A DNA stretch of 64,000 bases, taken from Ditylenchus dipsaci (taxonomy: Eukaryota > Nematoda > Chromadorea > Rhabditida > Anguinidae). Where the stretch lies: contig SADC01000044.1 of assembly GCA_004194705.1 (NCBI GenBank), positions 1-64,000 of the forward strand. The letters are read 5' to 3'. The position numbers and the translations under genes are program-made. Each line of letters begins with the position of its first letter. The first letter of the stretch is position 1. This document shows positions 11,456-22,704 of this stretch, piece after piece. Under the pieces are notes generated by a model. It saw nothing but the letters and a program-made list of their open reading frames with translations, had not been told where the DNA came from and made no database searches.

Positions 11456-11814
11456 CTAGCGATAGAGCTAAAATTAAAACGAAAATGCTCGAAAATGTCA
11501 ATTCCGTGCTATCCTACCCAAATTTAAAACAGGGCGCCTATCACCACAGCTACATTCCCAGTAAACGTTGTTTACAGTCATGAAACTCAAGTCCAACAGT
11601 AACATGCCTCGCAAGCATACAAAAACAGGCAGTGACCTATAAGAGTGAAATAAATACCAATCAAGGCTGTGAGAAGAACCCGAAAATTATGGATTTGTGA
11701 AAAAAAAACGAAGGATTAAAGGACCATGAAACTTGATAAGCACAGCAATTTGGAAATTTTGAATTCGCGCGGGACCACCCTGATTTTGTCAATAATGTTT
11801 TTAAGGGCAAAACT

Positions 11815-11975
11815 TTTTTTTGTCACAGATTCACTTCTTTTTGTCACAGATTCACTTTTTTCTGTCACAGATTTGATTTGTCACAGATTCACTTTTTCTG
11901 TCACAGATTCACTTTTTTTTTGTCACAGATTCACTTTTTTTGTCACAGATTTCCTCATTTCTGTCCCAGATTTAG
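11815..11975. repeat. TTTGTCACAGATTCAC minisatellite
   Basis: About eight units of 14-20 bp built on TTTTGTCACAGATTCACT, varying mainly in the length of the T run. The frame through them is a repeat artefact. Confidence 0.85.
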
Positions 11976-12570
11976 CTCAAACCACAGGGGGGACCAAGCA
12001 CTTACAAAATTGGTCAAAAAATTTTCTCTCATAACAGCCTGAAAGTTTTTCTATAACGTTTCTATCATGTTTAAGCATTTTCGCCAAAAATTATTTTTTC
12101 CGCAAAAATTTTTGCCTTGGGGGACCAAGGTAGTCCGAAGTTTTCAGGAGCCTGAAATGGGACTCCAAGAGTAAAGGTGTAGACGAAAGAGAAGATCTTC
12201 TTAAAAGTCCCCCGCCAATTTAAAATTGTTTCCTAATCTTTTTTTTTTTTTGATTTTTGGATTTACGTACGATTTTTTTTAGTTTTTACAAAACTAAAGG
12301 GCATACCTGGAATACCGTGATGACTGAATTTTGCAGCGAAAAATGATTAGGGGGGGGGTTGCAAATCATAATGCGAACATTTTGATCTCACAGATTTAAA
12401 TCTCCCTTGGTGTACATCCTATTTTTACCCCACGTTTTCACATTTATTGACAATTTTAGTATCAAAACGGTGCTAAGGCTCGTGGTTATCTAAATAAACA
12501 ATCAGCCCGGGATTTTATGAGCCACTAGAACTGACTGAAAAACCAAGACTTTCCTTAAGGATTATAAGTA

Positions 12571-12955
12571 CAGCCCACTCTCGATATAAGCACACCCCTC
12601 AAGTTCGTTCCCGCCTAGGGTCGACACTTTTTTTAACCCGATTTTCGAAGTTTTTTGTCAAACCTGATTCGTCAGTCTGATCAAAAAAATCGTACAGATC
12701 TGATTCCACCGATCAGTTCTCGAGATATAAGCACACCTAATTTTTAAAAAAGGTGTGCTTATATCGAGAGCCGCGGGTCTTTTCGGCAAACTTGTGGCTA
12801 TCTCGAGAACTGTTTGGTGGAATGAGAATCTGTACAATTTTTTTGATCAGACTGACAAATTAGGTTTGGCAAAAGACTTCGAAAATCGGGTTAAAAAAGT
12901 GCGAACCCTAGGCGAGAACGAACTTGAGGGGTGTGCTTATATCGAGAGTGGACTG
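12571..12955. mobile_element. Palindromic MITE, CACTCTCGATATAAGCACACC ends
   Basis: The left end CAGCCCACTCTCGATATAAG and right end CTTATATCGAGAGTGGACTG form a long palindrome with arms of about 180 bp and almost no spacer (centre near 12745). TA dinucleotides lie just outside, so a Tc1/mariner or pogo-type origin is likely. The body shares a CGTTCCCGCCTAGGGTC-like segment with the elements at 13880 and 51600. Confidence 0.85.
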
Positions 12956-13378
12956 TTACTTACCTGAGTTAATTTTATTTTTCAATTTTAACTCTGGAGT
13001 GGTAAAACCCCAAATAGGTACACATTATTACTGGGTGCCACGACTAGGTACAAATACGACTGGGTACAGGACTTTTTAAAAATTATAGAGACTAAAGGGA
13101 TTTTTTACTAATTATATTGTGCTTTTGCGCATGGCAGGCCAGTAAATGTTAAAACAGACTCAAACGTGTTTTCCAGAATACAAAAAATTATGAGTCGGTC
13201 CTAAACCTCAAATTACACTCCGTCATAAGCTCAAAAACAAGAGGAGCATCAGGTTTTTTTGTCTTATTTTACAGTTAATTTTTTTATCACAAATTATGCT
13301 AAAAATTCTACAATTATTCATGAATTTAGAATTTTTCTAATAATTCAGAATATAATCGATAAGGGGAGAAGAAAATCG

Positions 13379-13505
13379 GGCCTTTTAAAATTAAGCCATT
13401 TCAAATTGGACCTCTTTCAAATTGGCCCGAACTTTGACTCAAATTTGTGGCCCAATTTTAATGAGCCCAATTTGAAAACGACCCAATTTACTCATTCCAG
13501 TGGGG
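13379..13505. repeat. Degenerate CAATTTGAAA/GGCCCAATTT repeat
   Basis: Short units built on GGCCCAATTTGAAA in both orientations fill this stretch. The same motif forms a second cluster at 20930-21115. It may be the arm of a foldback element; no target duplication was found. Confidence 0.55.
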
Positions 13506-13752
13506 AGTTGTAGAATTTCTCGTACTTTATACGAGAAATTTTAAAGTTATCAACGTAGAGTTTTTTGGACGGAACATTCAGTGCTTATAGAATAAAAAAT
13601 CGTGCAGAAACCAGCTGGTTACTTGCGGATGGTTGGTTTACTGTGTCTGGGCAACAGATGAGGGTTAAGCCCAAAATATTATCTCACTGTCCATAACAAT
13701 CAAGCTTCCAGATAATATGCTTTATCTGAGAAATAAACAGGTAAAAACTATT

Positions 13753-14392
13753 CTTAAAGGGCCATTGCCACCTGTTTTGAATTGTCCCCCGCCAATTCAA
13801 ATTTTTTTGCCTAATCATTCAAATTCTGCACGGATTTTTTATCTTGGTTTTTAACAAAATGAGGCCTAGAATTTAATTACAGTCAAACCTCTATATAACG
13901 GCCCCCCTTAAAAGTTCGTTCCCACCTTGGGTCCGACACTTTTTTAGCTCGATTTTCAAAGCTTTTTTAAATTCTGTTTTGACAGTCTGGTCGCAAATAT
14001 CGCAAGGATTCCGATTTTGCCGATCGTTTTTCAATATTTCAATAATTTTACTATTAAAAATACAAAACCTCTATATAACGGCCCTCTAATTTTTTTAGAG
14101 GGCCGTTATATAGAGGTTTTGTATTTTTTAATAGTAAAATTATTGAAATATTGAAAAACGATCGGCAAAATCGGAATCCTTGCGATATTTGCGACCAGAC
14201 TGTCAAAACAGAATTTAAAAAAAGCTTTGAAATCGAGCTAAAAAAAGTGTCGGACCCAAGGTGGGAACGAACTTTTAGGGGGCCGTTATATAGAGGTTTG
14301 ACTGTATAGGTATATTTTTAATAGAAACCAAGTTGAAAAATCAGTACAGAAATGTGGACAACCGTTATCGGAGACGGCAATGGCCCTTTAAG
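13753..14392. mobile_element. MITE with CTTAAAGGGCCATTGCC ends, interrupted
   Basis: Termini CTTAAAGGGCCATTGCC and GGCAATGGCCCTTTAAG bracket a body with CCGCCAATTCAAATTTTTTTG. The uninterrupted relative is at 41641-41878 and partial copies occur near 12205, 35745 and 36660. A second element (13880-14304) is inserted inside this one. Confidence 0.85.
13880..14304. mobile_element. Palindromic TA-flanked MITE nested in another MITE
   Basis: Starts CAGTCAAACCTCTATATAAC and ends with the complement, with TA on both sides (13878-13879, 14305-14306). Arms of about 210 bp are nearly perfect inverted copies. The ACAGTCAAACCTC terminus is the type seen in pogo/Tigger-like elements. High arm identity suggests a fairly recent insertion. 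Confidence 0.88.
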
Positions 14393-14479
14393 CACAAATG
14401 ACGACAAAAGCAGCAACAAAAAGCAAAACTGATAATGTTAACTTTAAAGTTAGTCAATTTTCGTACTGAAACAAAACAA

Positions 14480-14640
14480 ATTTGAATTCGAGATTTTTCC
14501 GGATTTTCGGAATAAGACCGGCGGGATTCAGGATCTCGGAAATTTTTCCGGCGGGATTCGCGATCGGGATTTTCAAAATTTTCGGATTCCCAAACCGGTA
14601 ATCCCGTGGGATTCCCGTCCCGAGATCAAGCCTAATTATA
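14480..14640. repeat. CGGGATTCCCG-rich hexamer repeat element
   Basis: Multiple GGGATTC, CGGGAT and TCCCG motifs in both orientations end near CCCGTCCCGAGATCAAGCCTA. A second copy of this type is at 37893-38040. It is another sequence class of the hexamer-rich design, with unclear borders. Confidence 0.55.
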
Positions 14641-14839
14641 AGTGCATTTGAAGTGCATAATTTGTTTCCTTACGGACCCTTTTTCACGTACTTGACTTAT
14701 CATTGAAGAAAAAAGAATCCGCACCATCGTTTTCAGCGTTGAATTCTGTGTCCGGGTCGGCAAATCTTACAGGCGCTTTGTCATCACTCATTTATCTAAA
14801 AATATTGCAGTATAGCATCAGTACAATTGCCTAAGCTCA

Positions 14840-17800
14840 ATGGGGATCGGTGATGGAACGCCAAGTAAGCCAATTTTCTCATGCTCATAGTCGTAAATTC
14901 TAATAAAAAAATTTTCAGCCAATCCGCCGTGGCACAGTCATGCTTTGTTGGATCAAAGAGCAGGTATTTTTTTAATTGTCATACTTACTCTAATTATTAT
15001 CGACCTCCAAGGGTAATTTCGAAAATTATTCCTTGTAGAATAATAAGAGTAAGTGAGGTATGAGAAAAAATTGATACTACAAAATTATGTTTTTAGAGAA
15101 GAGTCAGGTAGTTGGTGGAAGGAGCTAGGTCAATCGGTATTCTATATTTTAAGTGGTTAAATCTAATTAATATCCGTGTTTATTAAGGTGCCAGCCTATC
15201 GTAAAAATCAGAGAAGCCATGCTGGGTACCTTTCAATTGCATTTTTTCGTTGGATACTTCTCTGATTTATTAATCAAGCTTTTAATTTAGTGAAGTGAGA
15301 GAGAATGACATCGATTGGTGAGTGCCATCGCTACATAAATTTTTTTCACTAATGAATTTTTTACAGGTATGATCCTCCCGTGAAAGATGGTGAATCGTTG
15401 GCCAACGTGCACGGATTGGATACGAAACTCACCCAGATGGCTCAAAGAAGGTCTACCAGCCGGGCAATCTTTATGACTTCCAGAAGAAGGTTAGTCTTTT
15501 TGACTGTAGACACCAATTTAAATTCTTTTCTCGCGTCTCATCTACGGTTTCCGATCGTTTCATTTTTTACAATTTTTTTAACTTAATCACTGCCACATTG
15601 ATACAGTAATTGAAGACAGTTGACAAACATAATAAATGGTGCATCAAATTCCCCGACCTCTTTAAGCAGTGATAGCATTTCCCTCAAGCCATTTTTTAAA
15701 TCTGTATTCTAAGGTCTACTCAGCTTGCTCTAGCATTTTTTTGTGTTTAATGTCAAAATCACTTTTCGCTCGGTCTTCCTTGTGGTTTGGGTCCTGATAT
15801 GTGGATAGACTCTGGATGGGCCGGGCTCAAAGCACAGTGGGATTAAGCGAAAATTGGCTTTTGACAGTGTGTATTAAAAAGCTAGAGCGAGCTGATTGAA
15901 ATGAGGAAACAGATTGAAAAAATGTCAAGCAAAAAGTTATGTTAGATAAAAATATTTTGGAATCTCTCAATTGATCGCAATGGTTGTAAATATTCTGAGC
16001 TATTAAAAATCTATCTGTAGATCATGAAAGATAGCGTACAGTACAAGCAAATTGCGGAAAAGCATGAAATAAGCGAGGAGCATCCTGGTATAGCAGTGAG
16101 CCCGAGCTTGAAAACTCTACAGCATCTTGAACCTCATACTCTGGTCAGTCTTTCATATAAGATTCATTTTTCAGCGACCGGTTTTGTATTTTAGGGAAGA
16201 CTGGACCGTTCAACAACAATTTCTACCACTTTGGACCGAGATTCTGGGACAAGTAACGAATATAATTTTGTCATTGCTTTTTATTGTTGACTTTATCAGA
16301 CCAATCGGAGAAGGTTGCTCGAAAAAGGACTTTGCTTGGTCAAATACACTCTGATAGGATGTAAGTTACTTATGTATTTTATTTAAGCAGGCTATCGAAA
16401 TATCATGGGGTTTAAAGGGGGGCACATTTTATAGTCGAATGGTTCGAATACCACTATGTGCGTGCATACTTTTTTTGACTATTTATTAGTCGATAACACC
16501 ATTATGTAGCGCTGCGATTCTACTTTCCAATGAGCATCAGTCATTGAATTATCTTCATAAAATATAGCGAAAGAAAGTAAAAGTATGAGCGTAATTATTT
16601 TTTGACTTGGTTCATACTTTTACTTTTTTGAACACTTTTGTGTGGTCCCGTTGCACCAGCTATATCTTTTTTCTGGTATACAATAAAATAATAATTATTA
16701 AATATAATTAAATAATCAGTCAAATTAAAACTTTGCCCCAAAATAAAAAAATTTGTCACCAAAAACCATTTCTGCCACAAAAAAGTAAATTTGCCACAGA
16801 AAAAATGGTTAACCTTTACAAAGTAATGAATAGGAAAAAAGAAAAAACGATCAAAAAAGTCAAAAAAAATTATGCATGCACTTTTTTCTGGCTCTTGCCA
16901 CGTAGTGGTATTCGAACCATTCGGAATATAAAATGTACCCGCCCCCTTTAATGAAATTTCTGTAATTTGTAATTCTCTTATGTTCTGGGAAATTTTATTC
17001 TTGGGTCATTCCATTTTTTACATAGTAAACCGCCTGTTATGAATAAGTAGGGGAGTAATAAATAGCAACAAGTCTAATTGAGACAATTGAGATTGGTACA
17101 ATTAAGTAAGTACAAAATGAGACAGTATCAAACTGAAACAAAACTTCTCTTTTTGAATTCGGAATTTCTTTCGAATGCTTAAAGAATTGTCTATATTTGA
17201 ATTGTTTCAATTTTAAATGTCGTTATCTATCACTGGCTATAAGTAGGTACGAATACATATCAATAATGCGACGTTTAATAAATGATACTTTGTAACGAGC
17301 TGCACTAAAAACTGATTACATTTTTTCATTGACTTATTTTAGCTATTGGCTTGACCGTCGTGCAATTACGAGCCTTTCCGAGTTCCCATATCATAGGACT
17401 TACAACTCGCGACAAGTGATGAGAAGGTACTTGAGTAATTTGCCGCTACCTTGTGCCCTCGCTTTCACGTAAGTTTCTTTCGATTGTTGCCATTAGTAAA
17501 GCCAGAAGTCTTTTAACCGTAACATTTCCTAAAATGTTTTCTTTCCCACGGTGGTTGCCAATTATCAAAGGGTAATATTTAATTCTGCCCCCTAATTGCT
17601 TAAAAATGCCCCCTAATTTCGGGAAAAATGCCCCCTAATGTGAATTGCCCCTAATTACTGAAAAATGCCCCCTAATTGCTGAAAATTGCATCTAATTCGC
17701 TGAAAATGCCCCCTAATTTTTCTCTCTCATCGTTTTAGTCAAAATTTCGCGGGAATTTAAATTTTTCAGTCAAAAAATAACTTGGATTGGTCAGAATCCC

Positions 17801-20226
17801 ACTCCGGAATGGTCAGAACTCCCTGAAAGTTGGTTTTTCGGGGTTTACTAAAGGGGAGTACACTTTCTGCGAAAATTCGGTTGAGCACATCAGAATTCCG
17901 GGCCGATCGGCTGAATCACTCAAAATTTCATCCGGAACCATTCTCAACCATCTTAGACCGCCCTAAGCACTGATTTAGGGTAGTTAGATACTGGTCTGGA
18001 GCTGTTTGGCATGGTTTAGGGCGGTTTAAGATGCTTGAGAATGGTTCCGGATGAAATTCTGAGCGATTCAGCCGATCGGACTGGAATTCTGATCCGCCCA
18101 ATCGAATTTTCGCAAAAAGTTTACTCCCCTTTAGTGAACCCCCAAAAAACCAATTTTCAGGGCTTCTGGCCATTCCAGAGCGGGATTCTGACCAATTCAA
18201 GTTATTTTTTGACTGAAAAATTTAAATTGCCGCGAACTTTTGACTAAAAACGATGAGAAAGAAAAATTAGGGGGCATTTTTCAGCAATTAGGGGCATTTT
18301 TCAGCAACTAGGGGCATTTTTCAGCAATTAGGGGCATTTTTCAGTAATTAGGGGGCGATTCAAATTAGGGGCATTTTTCAGTAATTAGGGGCGATTCAAA
18401 TTAGGGGCATTTTTCAGTAATTAGGGGGCAAAATTAAATACCACCCTTATCAAAAACTTTTTTATTTCTTGTTTGCCATGTGAATTGGCTATAGAAAAAG
18501 TAAACATGATTTTTTTTTGAAAAAAACAGCCTTTGATAAAATTGACATAAAATAATTTTTACAGCGATTTTGAAAAATGATTTGGGGTGGTGTGCCAAAA
18601 CTTGAATCTTTTGGAGGTTCGGATCAAAGTTTTATTGGATAGTTAGGATAATTGAGATTCTTGAATATTCTGATTGGATTTCCAATTGAGGATTCTTTTA
18701 CGTTAAGTCGAACTTCGATAAAAGGCCCAACATATAGGCCGATCATTAGCTTAACTTGATTGACCAGCAAAGAGAAATAGAGTAGATCATACCTGGTATA
18801 AGCCCCTCTGGGTTGAATAAAGCTATTCAATGTCAACGGTGGTATTATTGTCAAGGGTAATGTCAAGGGCGGTGGCATAATAAGTTATAGATGAAGAAAG
18901 GTTCATTAAAAAATTTCGAGCTTTTCAATAAGAAAAACCTGAGCTTTTAAAAAGTTTTGATTTAAAATGATCGGAAATTTTTATTTCGTAATTTTTTTAG
19001 CTATGGATCTGGCTTGTGCGCATCTGCTCAAATCCGACATGTAGATGATTGGTGGAACTTCGTTGCTGCTAGCGCTTTGAGCGGATCTCTTTTGTCGGCA
19101 GTCAGTAAGTGCTCTTTCAGCTACAAGATCCTTCACACTTTTCAACACTTTAAAACCTAGTTTTTCAAGGGTTGATATAAAAATTGCTTTGAAGGATTGA
19201 AGCAGTTTTCATTCATTTTAAAGATAGTTTTTGTACCTAATAACTGTCTTATTTTGCCACATCTCTCCCCCCAGTAATGGGTGAACAAAAGCGAAATGAA
19301 AATCGTTTGATTTGGTTTAGTTAACTTGTCCTAGCCTAAATAGTGTGAAATGATCTGTATTTCTTCTAATCATAGACTCCGATCCCCTAAATGTCTAAAA
19401 ACGTGTTCGTGGGGTTGTGTTGTTAATTCATTTTTTAAATACTTCTCTTAGTCAAGCAACCCCTGATTTGGAAATCATCTCACTGTCTATAAAAGCAGAG
19501 GTATTTAAAGGAGGGCCAAATTTCGGTATGCACCTCTCAGTCAAAAATCAGCTTAAGGACCGGAGCAAATTTTTTTGTAAAAATTTTTTCATGAAAAAAT
19601 AAAAAAAAATTGCCTTGATCCTTAAGCTGATTTTGACTGAGGGGTGTATACGAAATTGACTGAGGGGTGTATACCGAAACTGCTCCTATTATAAGATAAG
19701 TATTTTACAAGTAGGTCAAAAACATAATGCCAAGAACACGATTTTGAACGCAAGGGAGGGTAAATAATTACAGAAAATACAACGCTGCTGTCATACAACC
19801 CCCCCCCCTAAAAAGCTATTGTATTATAACCCCCCTCCCCTACCCCTACCCAAATCAAGTTTTCTGGGTGTGTCCAAAAATTATTTTTTAAGTAGAAAAC
19901 GGAGCAATTTTCCCTTTTTGTATTCTAGGAGGGAATGTTGTCCCAGGTGTCGTGTTTGGTCTTGTGACTTCCTCCTTCGCCTATTTTTATCAGCACATCC
20001 GTTCTAGTAAGAAAGCTCTCTAATTATTTTATAGCTATTTTAAAGCATTTTTTAGGTAATGCGGGATTTGGTCGCAGTACTCCTCAGGAGGTTGAACAAA
20101 ATTTTTAATTTTTATTTATTTTTTCGTCTTCAGACTGGAGGACCTCCGATAGCCACTGGTCCCTTTGCGTGGAAGTACTATTATCAAGGAAGTCGGGCCG
20201 AGATACCAGAACGCACCCACTATTAG
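14840..20226 (+). CDS. 13-exon gene, Tim17-like C-terminus (NDUFA11-like)
   Basis: Exons read as 14840-14864, 14919-14963, 15099-15128, 15296-15317, 15367-15489, 16035-16143, 16195-16252, 16300-16360, 17343-17468, 19001-19104, 19929-20006, 20056-20090 and 20134-20226. They join in one frame to 302 codons plus TAG, and nearly all sites are GT...AG; acceptors of exons 3, 4 and 6 were chosen to keep the frame. The last third has three likely membrane segments (ALAFTYGSGLCASA; FVAASALSGSLLSAV; PGVVFGLVTSSFAYF) with a DDWWN motif before the second. This resembles the Tim17-type fold of NDUFA11, an inner-membrane complex I subunit, where DDPLN occupies the same place. The charged N-terminal part is long for that family (human NDUFA11 is about 141 residues), so an N-terminal extension, a fusion or another Tim17-family member is possible. 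AATAAA follows at 20337. Confidence 0.75.
16411..16950. mobile_element. Inverted-repeat element in an intron
   Basis: TTTAAAGGGGGGCACATTTT at the left matches the complement of ATAAAATGTACCCGCCCCCTTTA at the right, and the CGAATGGTTCGAATACCAC segment is also mirrored. It lies in the intron between exons 8 and 9 of the 14840-20226 gene. No coding content was seen. Confidence 0.7.
17570..18446. mobile_element. Foldback element with tandem-repeat arms, 8-bp TSD
   Basis: Flanked on both sides by TTATCAAA (17562-17569 and 18447-18454). The ends read GGGTAATATTTAATT and, inverted, GGGTGGTATTTAATT. Each arm is made of repeats of CCCCCTAATTGCTGAAAAATG (left) or their complement (right), followed by an inverted body that contains GCGGGAATTTAAATTTTTCA on the left. 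The 8-bp duplication points to hAT-like or P/Galileo-like transposition. The body, but not the arm repeat, is shared with the element at 63640-64000. It lies in an intron of the 14840-20226 gene. Confidence 0.88.
19520..19680. repeat. Inverted repeat in an intron
   Basis: ATCAGCTTAAGGA and TCCTTAAGCTGAT are arms of a hairpin, and a TGACTGAGGGGTGTATAC unit is repeated at its right side. Probably a decayed MITE in the intron before exon 11 of the NDUFA11-like gene. Confidence 0.55.
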
Positions 20227-20336
20227 GAATATCGAATCAATGAAGTTTCTCCACGTGATCAACGATCTTCAACTAATTGGTTCTGAAAGCACAATAATGT
20301 GCTATGTAATAGGTGTTGTAATTTTGGAGATGAATG

Positions 20337-20342
20337 AATAAA
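20337..20342 (+). promoter_or_regulatory. Polyadenylation signal AATAAA
   Basis: AATAAA about 110 nt downstream of the stop codon of the 14840-20226 gene, in a position suited to 3' end formation. Confidence 0.7.
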
Positions 20343-20929
20343 TAAGTTTCAATTATAGTTCAAAATCCATTTCGCGAAATTCAAGGGACCGGCCAAACAG
20401 TTTCGTAAAATCGAGTTCTCGTTAAATAGAGTTTTCGTAAAATCGAGTTTCACTTTTTAAATTTCTTGAAATTTATGTTAAATAGAGTTTTTGTAACGTT
20501 TTTTATTCATTAAATTGTTCATCATGAAATAATCAGATTCAACGAACACCTCGCAGAAACGCACCTCACAGGACACACCTCACAAAAATATCTTCCATCT
20601 CCTCACGGCGGTTGAACAGCTCATTTAAGTTATCAAAAACCTTATCCACTAGCCAATATTTTGATAGATCGGTTCAAATAGCTGTCAGTTTTTGCGTCAG
20701 TGGGTGAATAAGGTCGAACGGAAAAAAACCAACTCATGCTGAGCAATCTTGGCAGCACCTTTCTCTCATGTGGGTTCGTTGAAATCCTATCTAGCTTAGT
20801 TTTCCTCGAAGTGGAATAGCAAAATAATATGGTGTTTACTAATTTGAAAAAGGTCGGCAGATTTAGGAAAGAGACGGCACTTTCCAGAAAATACGTCAAT
20901 CTTCGCGACTCCAAATATTGGGCTATTTC

Positions 20930-21115
20930 AAATCGGGCCATAATCAAAATGGGCCAAGTGGAATTGGGTCTTTTATATGACTAACGTTTGATCCTCTATT
21001 CACTTTATACCGCCTTTGAAGTACTAGAATTTTCGGTTGCAATTTGATTTTGGCCCAATTTGACTGGCCCAATTTGAAATGGCTCAATCTTTGGCGTGCC
21101 CAATCTTCGTTAAAA
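20930..21115. repeat. GGCCCAATTTGAAA repeat cluster
   Basis: Several copies of GGGCCA and GCCCAATTTGAAATGG-like units in both orientations, the same motif as at 13379-13505. They lie inside a region with ends like TTATATCGAGTTTCAACTGTA, which suggests an older pogo-type host element. Confidence 0.5.
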
Positions 21116-21229
21116 GGAGGCATTTTTCAGTTTCGGCCATGAATTTGTAGACGATTTTGTGTAGTGTAGACCAAAAAGCTTGGTTATATCGTTAAAAAGA
21201 GTTTCGTTATATCGAGTTTCAACTGTAAT

Positions 21230-21547
21230 CATACCTGTACGCTCGAAAAAATCGGCGCCAGCGCCCTTTGAAAATCGCCGATGGCGCCAGAATGGCGCCA
21301 GCGCCTAAGGAGTAGCGGCGCCGGGGTTTATTCGTTGTATTTGACGCTAAAATTTTTGCTTGCTGCCGCCAAGATCTAAGTTACATGCGTCTAACACCAA
21401 ACAACATACTGTGAAAACTTTTAATTGACAAAAGTATTTAAAAAACCAGTACTGTAGCTTGTACTCGGCGCCGGCGCCGATAAAAGAAAGCGCCGGGCGC
21501 CGGTGCTCAAAAGTGGTGAAATTTTGCCTGGCGCCCGCGCAGGTATG
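21230..21547. mobile_element. GGCGCC hexamer element, hAT-like 8-bp TSD
   Basis: The ends read CATACCTG and CAGGTATG, flanked by the exact 8-bp repeat ACTGTAAT (21222-21229 and 21548-21555). The interior is crowded with GGCGCC, GCGCC and CGGCGCC motifs on both strands, a GC-rich island in AT-rich DNA. Terminal repeats plus an 8-bp duplication support a hAT-like MITE. It has no coding capacity. Confidence 0.9.
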
Positions 21548-21734
21548 ACTGTAATATCGAAACTTGGTCTCTCCCAGAAAAGAAAGTGGAACGACGAATT
21601 GATTCCTTATAGGGCATGTACGTGCGTTAAAATACCATTTTTTCTGTATTAAGTTCCCCCTCTCTAATAACTCCTCCCTATATGGACCTCAAATCTCAGC
21701 CTAGAGAAAATATTTCGCAAAACTGTTTTTCGCG

Positions 21735-22060
21735 CTTTCTTATGCCTCGTGTACGCAGAGCAAGTCAAAGTCAAGGTCAAAGTCAAAGTTTTTTGTGTGT
21801 ACGCACAGAAAGTTGACTTGCAAGTCAACCTGCAAGTCAACTTTGACTTTGCCTTTGACCTTGACTTTGACTTTTGGCTGTGTACGCATGACTTTGACTT
21901 TGCCCTTGACTTTGACTGGCGTTTCAAAAAAGTTTGAAACAAAAAGTCAAAGTCAATGTTTTTTCAAAATTTTCTGTGTCTTATTTGTGTCTTTCTTCAC
22001 TGATCAGTGCTGCATTGTGCTGCTACATACAATGTTTTCAGAAAATAACCTGAGCAACTA
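21735..22060. mobile_element. GTCAAA hexamer element, copy 1
   Basis: Begins near CTCGTGTACGCAGAGCAAG and is made of GTCAAA/TTTGAC hexamers separated by GTGTACGCA motifs, followed by a unique segment that contains ACTGATCAGTG. The whole segment matches 31815-32590 in inverted orientation. At 21871-21900 it carries the uninterrupted counterpart of the site where the element 31998-32461 is inserted. Frames on both strands are repeat artefacts. Confidence 0.8.
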
Positions 22061-22243
22061 ACCAACTTTAAAGTGGTAACCCTTCCGGTCTCCACCGGTC
22101 CGTCTCCGGTCCACTTCCGGTCTCTCTCCGGACTCCGGTGGATATCCGATCCGGATATCCACCCTCTGGTAAATTCACTCGTGGTAAATCCACCCTTCGG
22201 TAAATTTGCGGACTTTTTTAAATTTTTCAGTCTGAAACAACCA

Positions 22244-22556
22244 AACCAAGTGGTTTTCCACTTGGTTCAAAAAAAAATTACGTTTTTCTTGTTCCAAAAT
22301 CTATTTTCTGGATTAATTCGAGCATGCTGAAGATGGTTTGATAATAGTAAAATGCCGTTTCTCGAGTATTTTTTGAGTTTTGGGCAATAATTGATTTCAC
22401 CAAAATCAATTATTGCTCAATCCTTGAAAAATATCCGAGAACACTTCATTTTACACATATCAAACCATCTTCAGCATGCCCGAATCAGTCCAGAAAATAG
22501 GTTTTAAATCCTGAAAACGTGAATTGTTTTTGATCCAAGTGGACGACCACTTGGTT
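22244..22556. mobile_element. Palindromic MITE with CCAAGTGG...CCACTTGG ends
   Basis: Both ends carry the self-complementary motif AACCAAGTGGTTTTCCACTT or a variant. The arms share GCATGCTGAAGATGGTTTGA in inverted orientation and meet at a centre of AATTGATTTCACCAAAATCAATT. A second diverged copy spans about 22705-23000 and a partial one lies near 31430-31560. Confidence 0.75.
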
Positions 22557-22704
22557 TTGTTGTACCCAGGTAGTCGTACCCAGGTTGTGGAACTCAGGTA
22601 GTGTAGTGGTACCAGGGCAGTAATATTTTTGTCGTGTGAAGAACTACCATCATTTTAAATGTTTTCCATGATCCAACCTCAGTTCTACTGGATAATCCAT
22701 GCAC

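Noticed and set aside
21749..22061. Frames rich in Lys-Val or Thr-Leu repeats
   Set aside because: These are translations of GTCAAA/TTTGAC hexamers in the mobile element.
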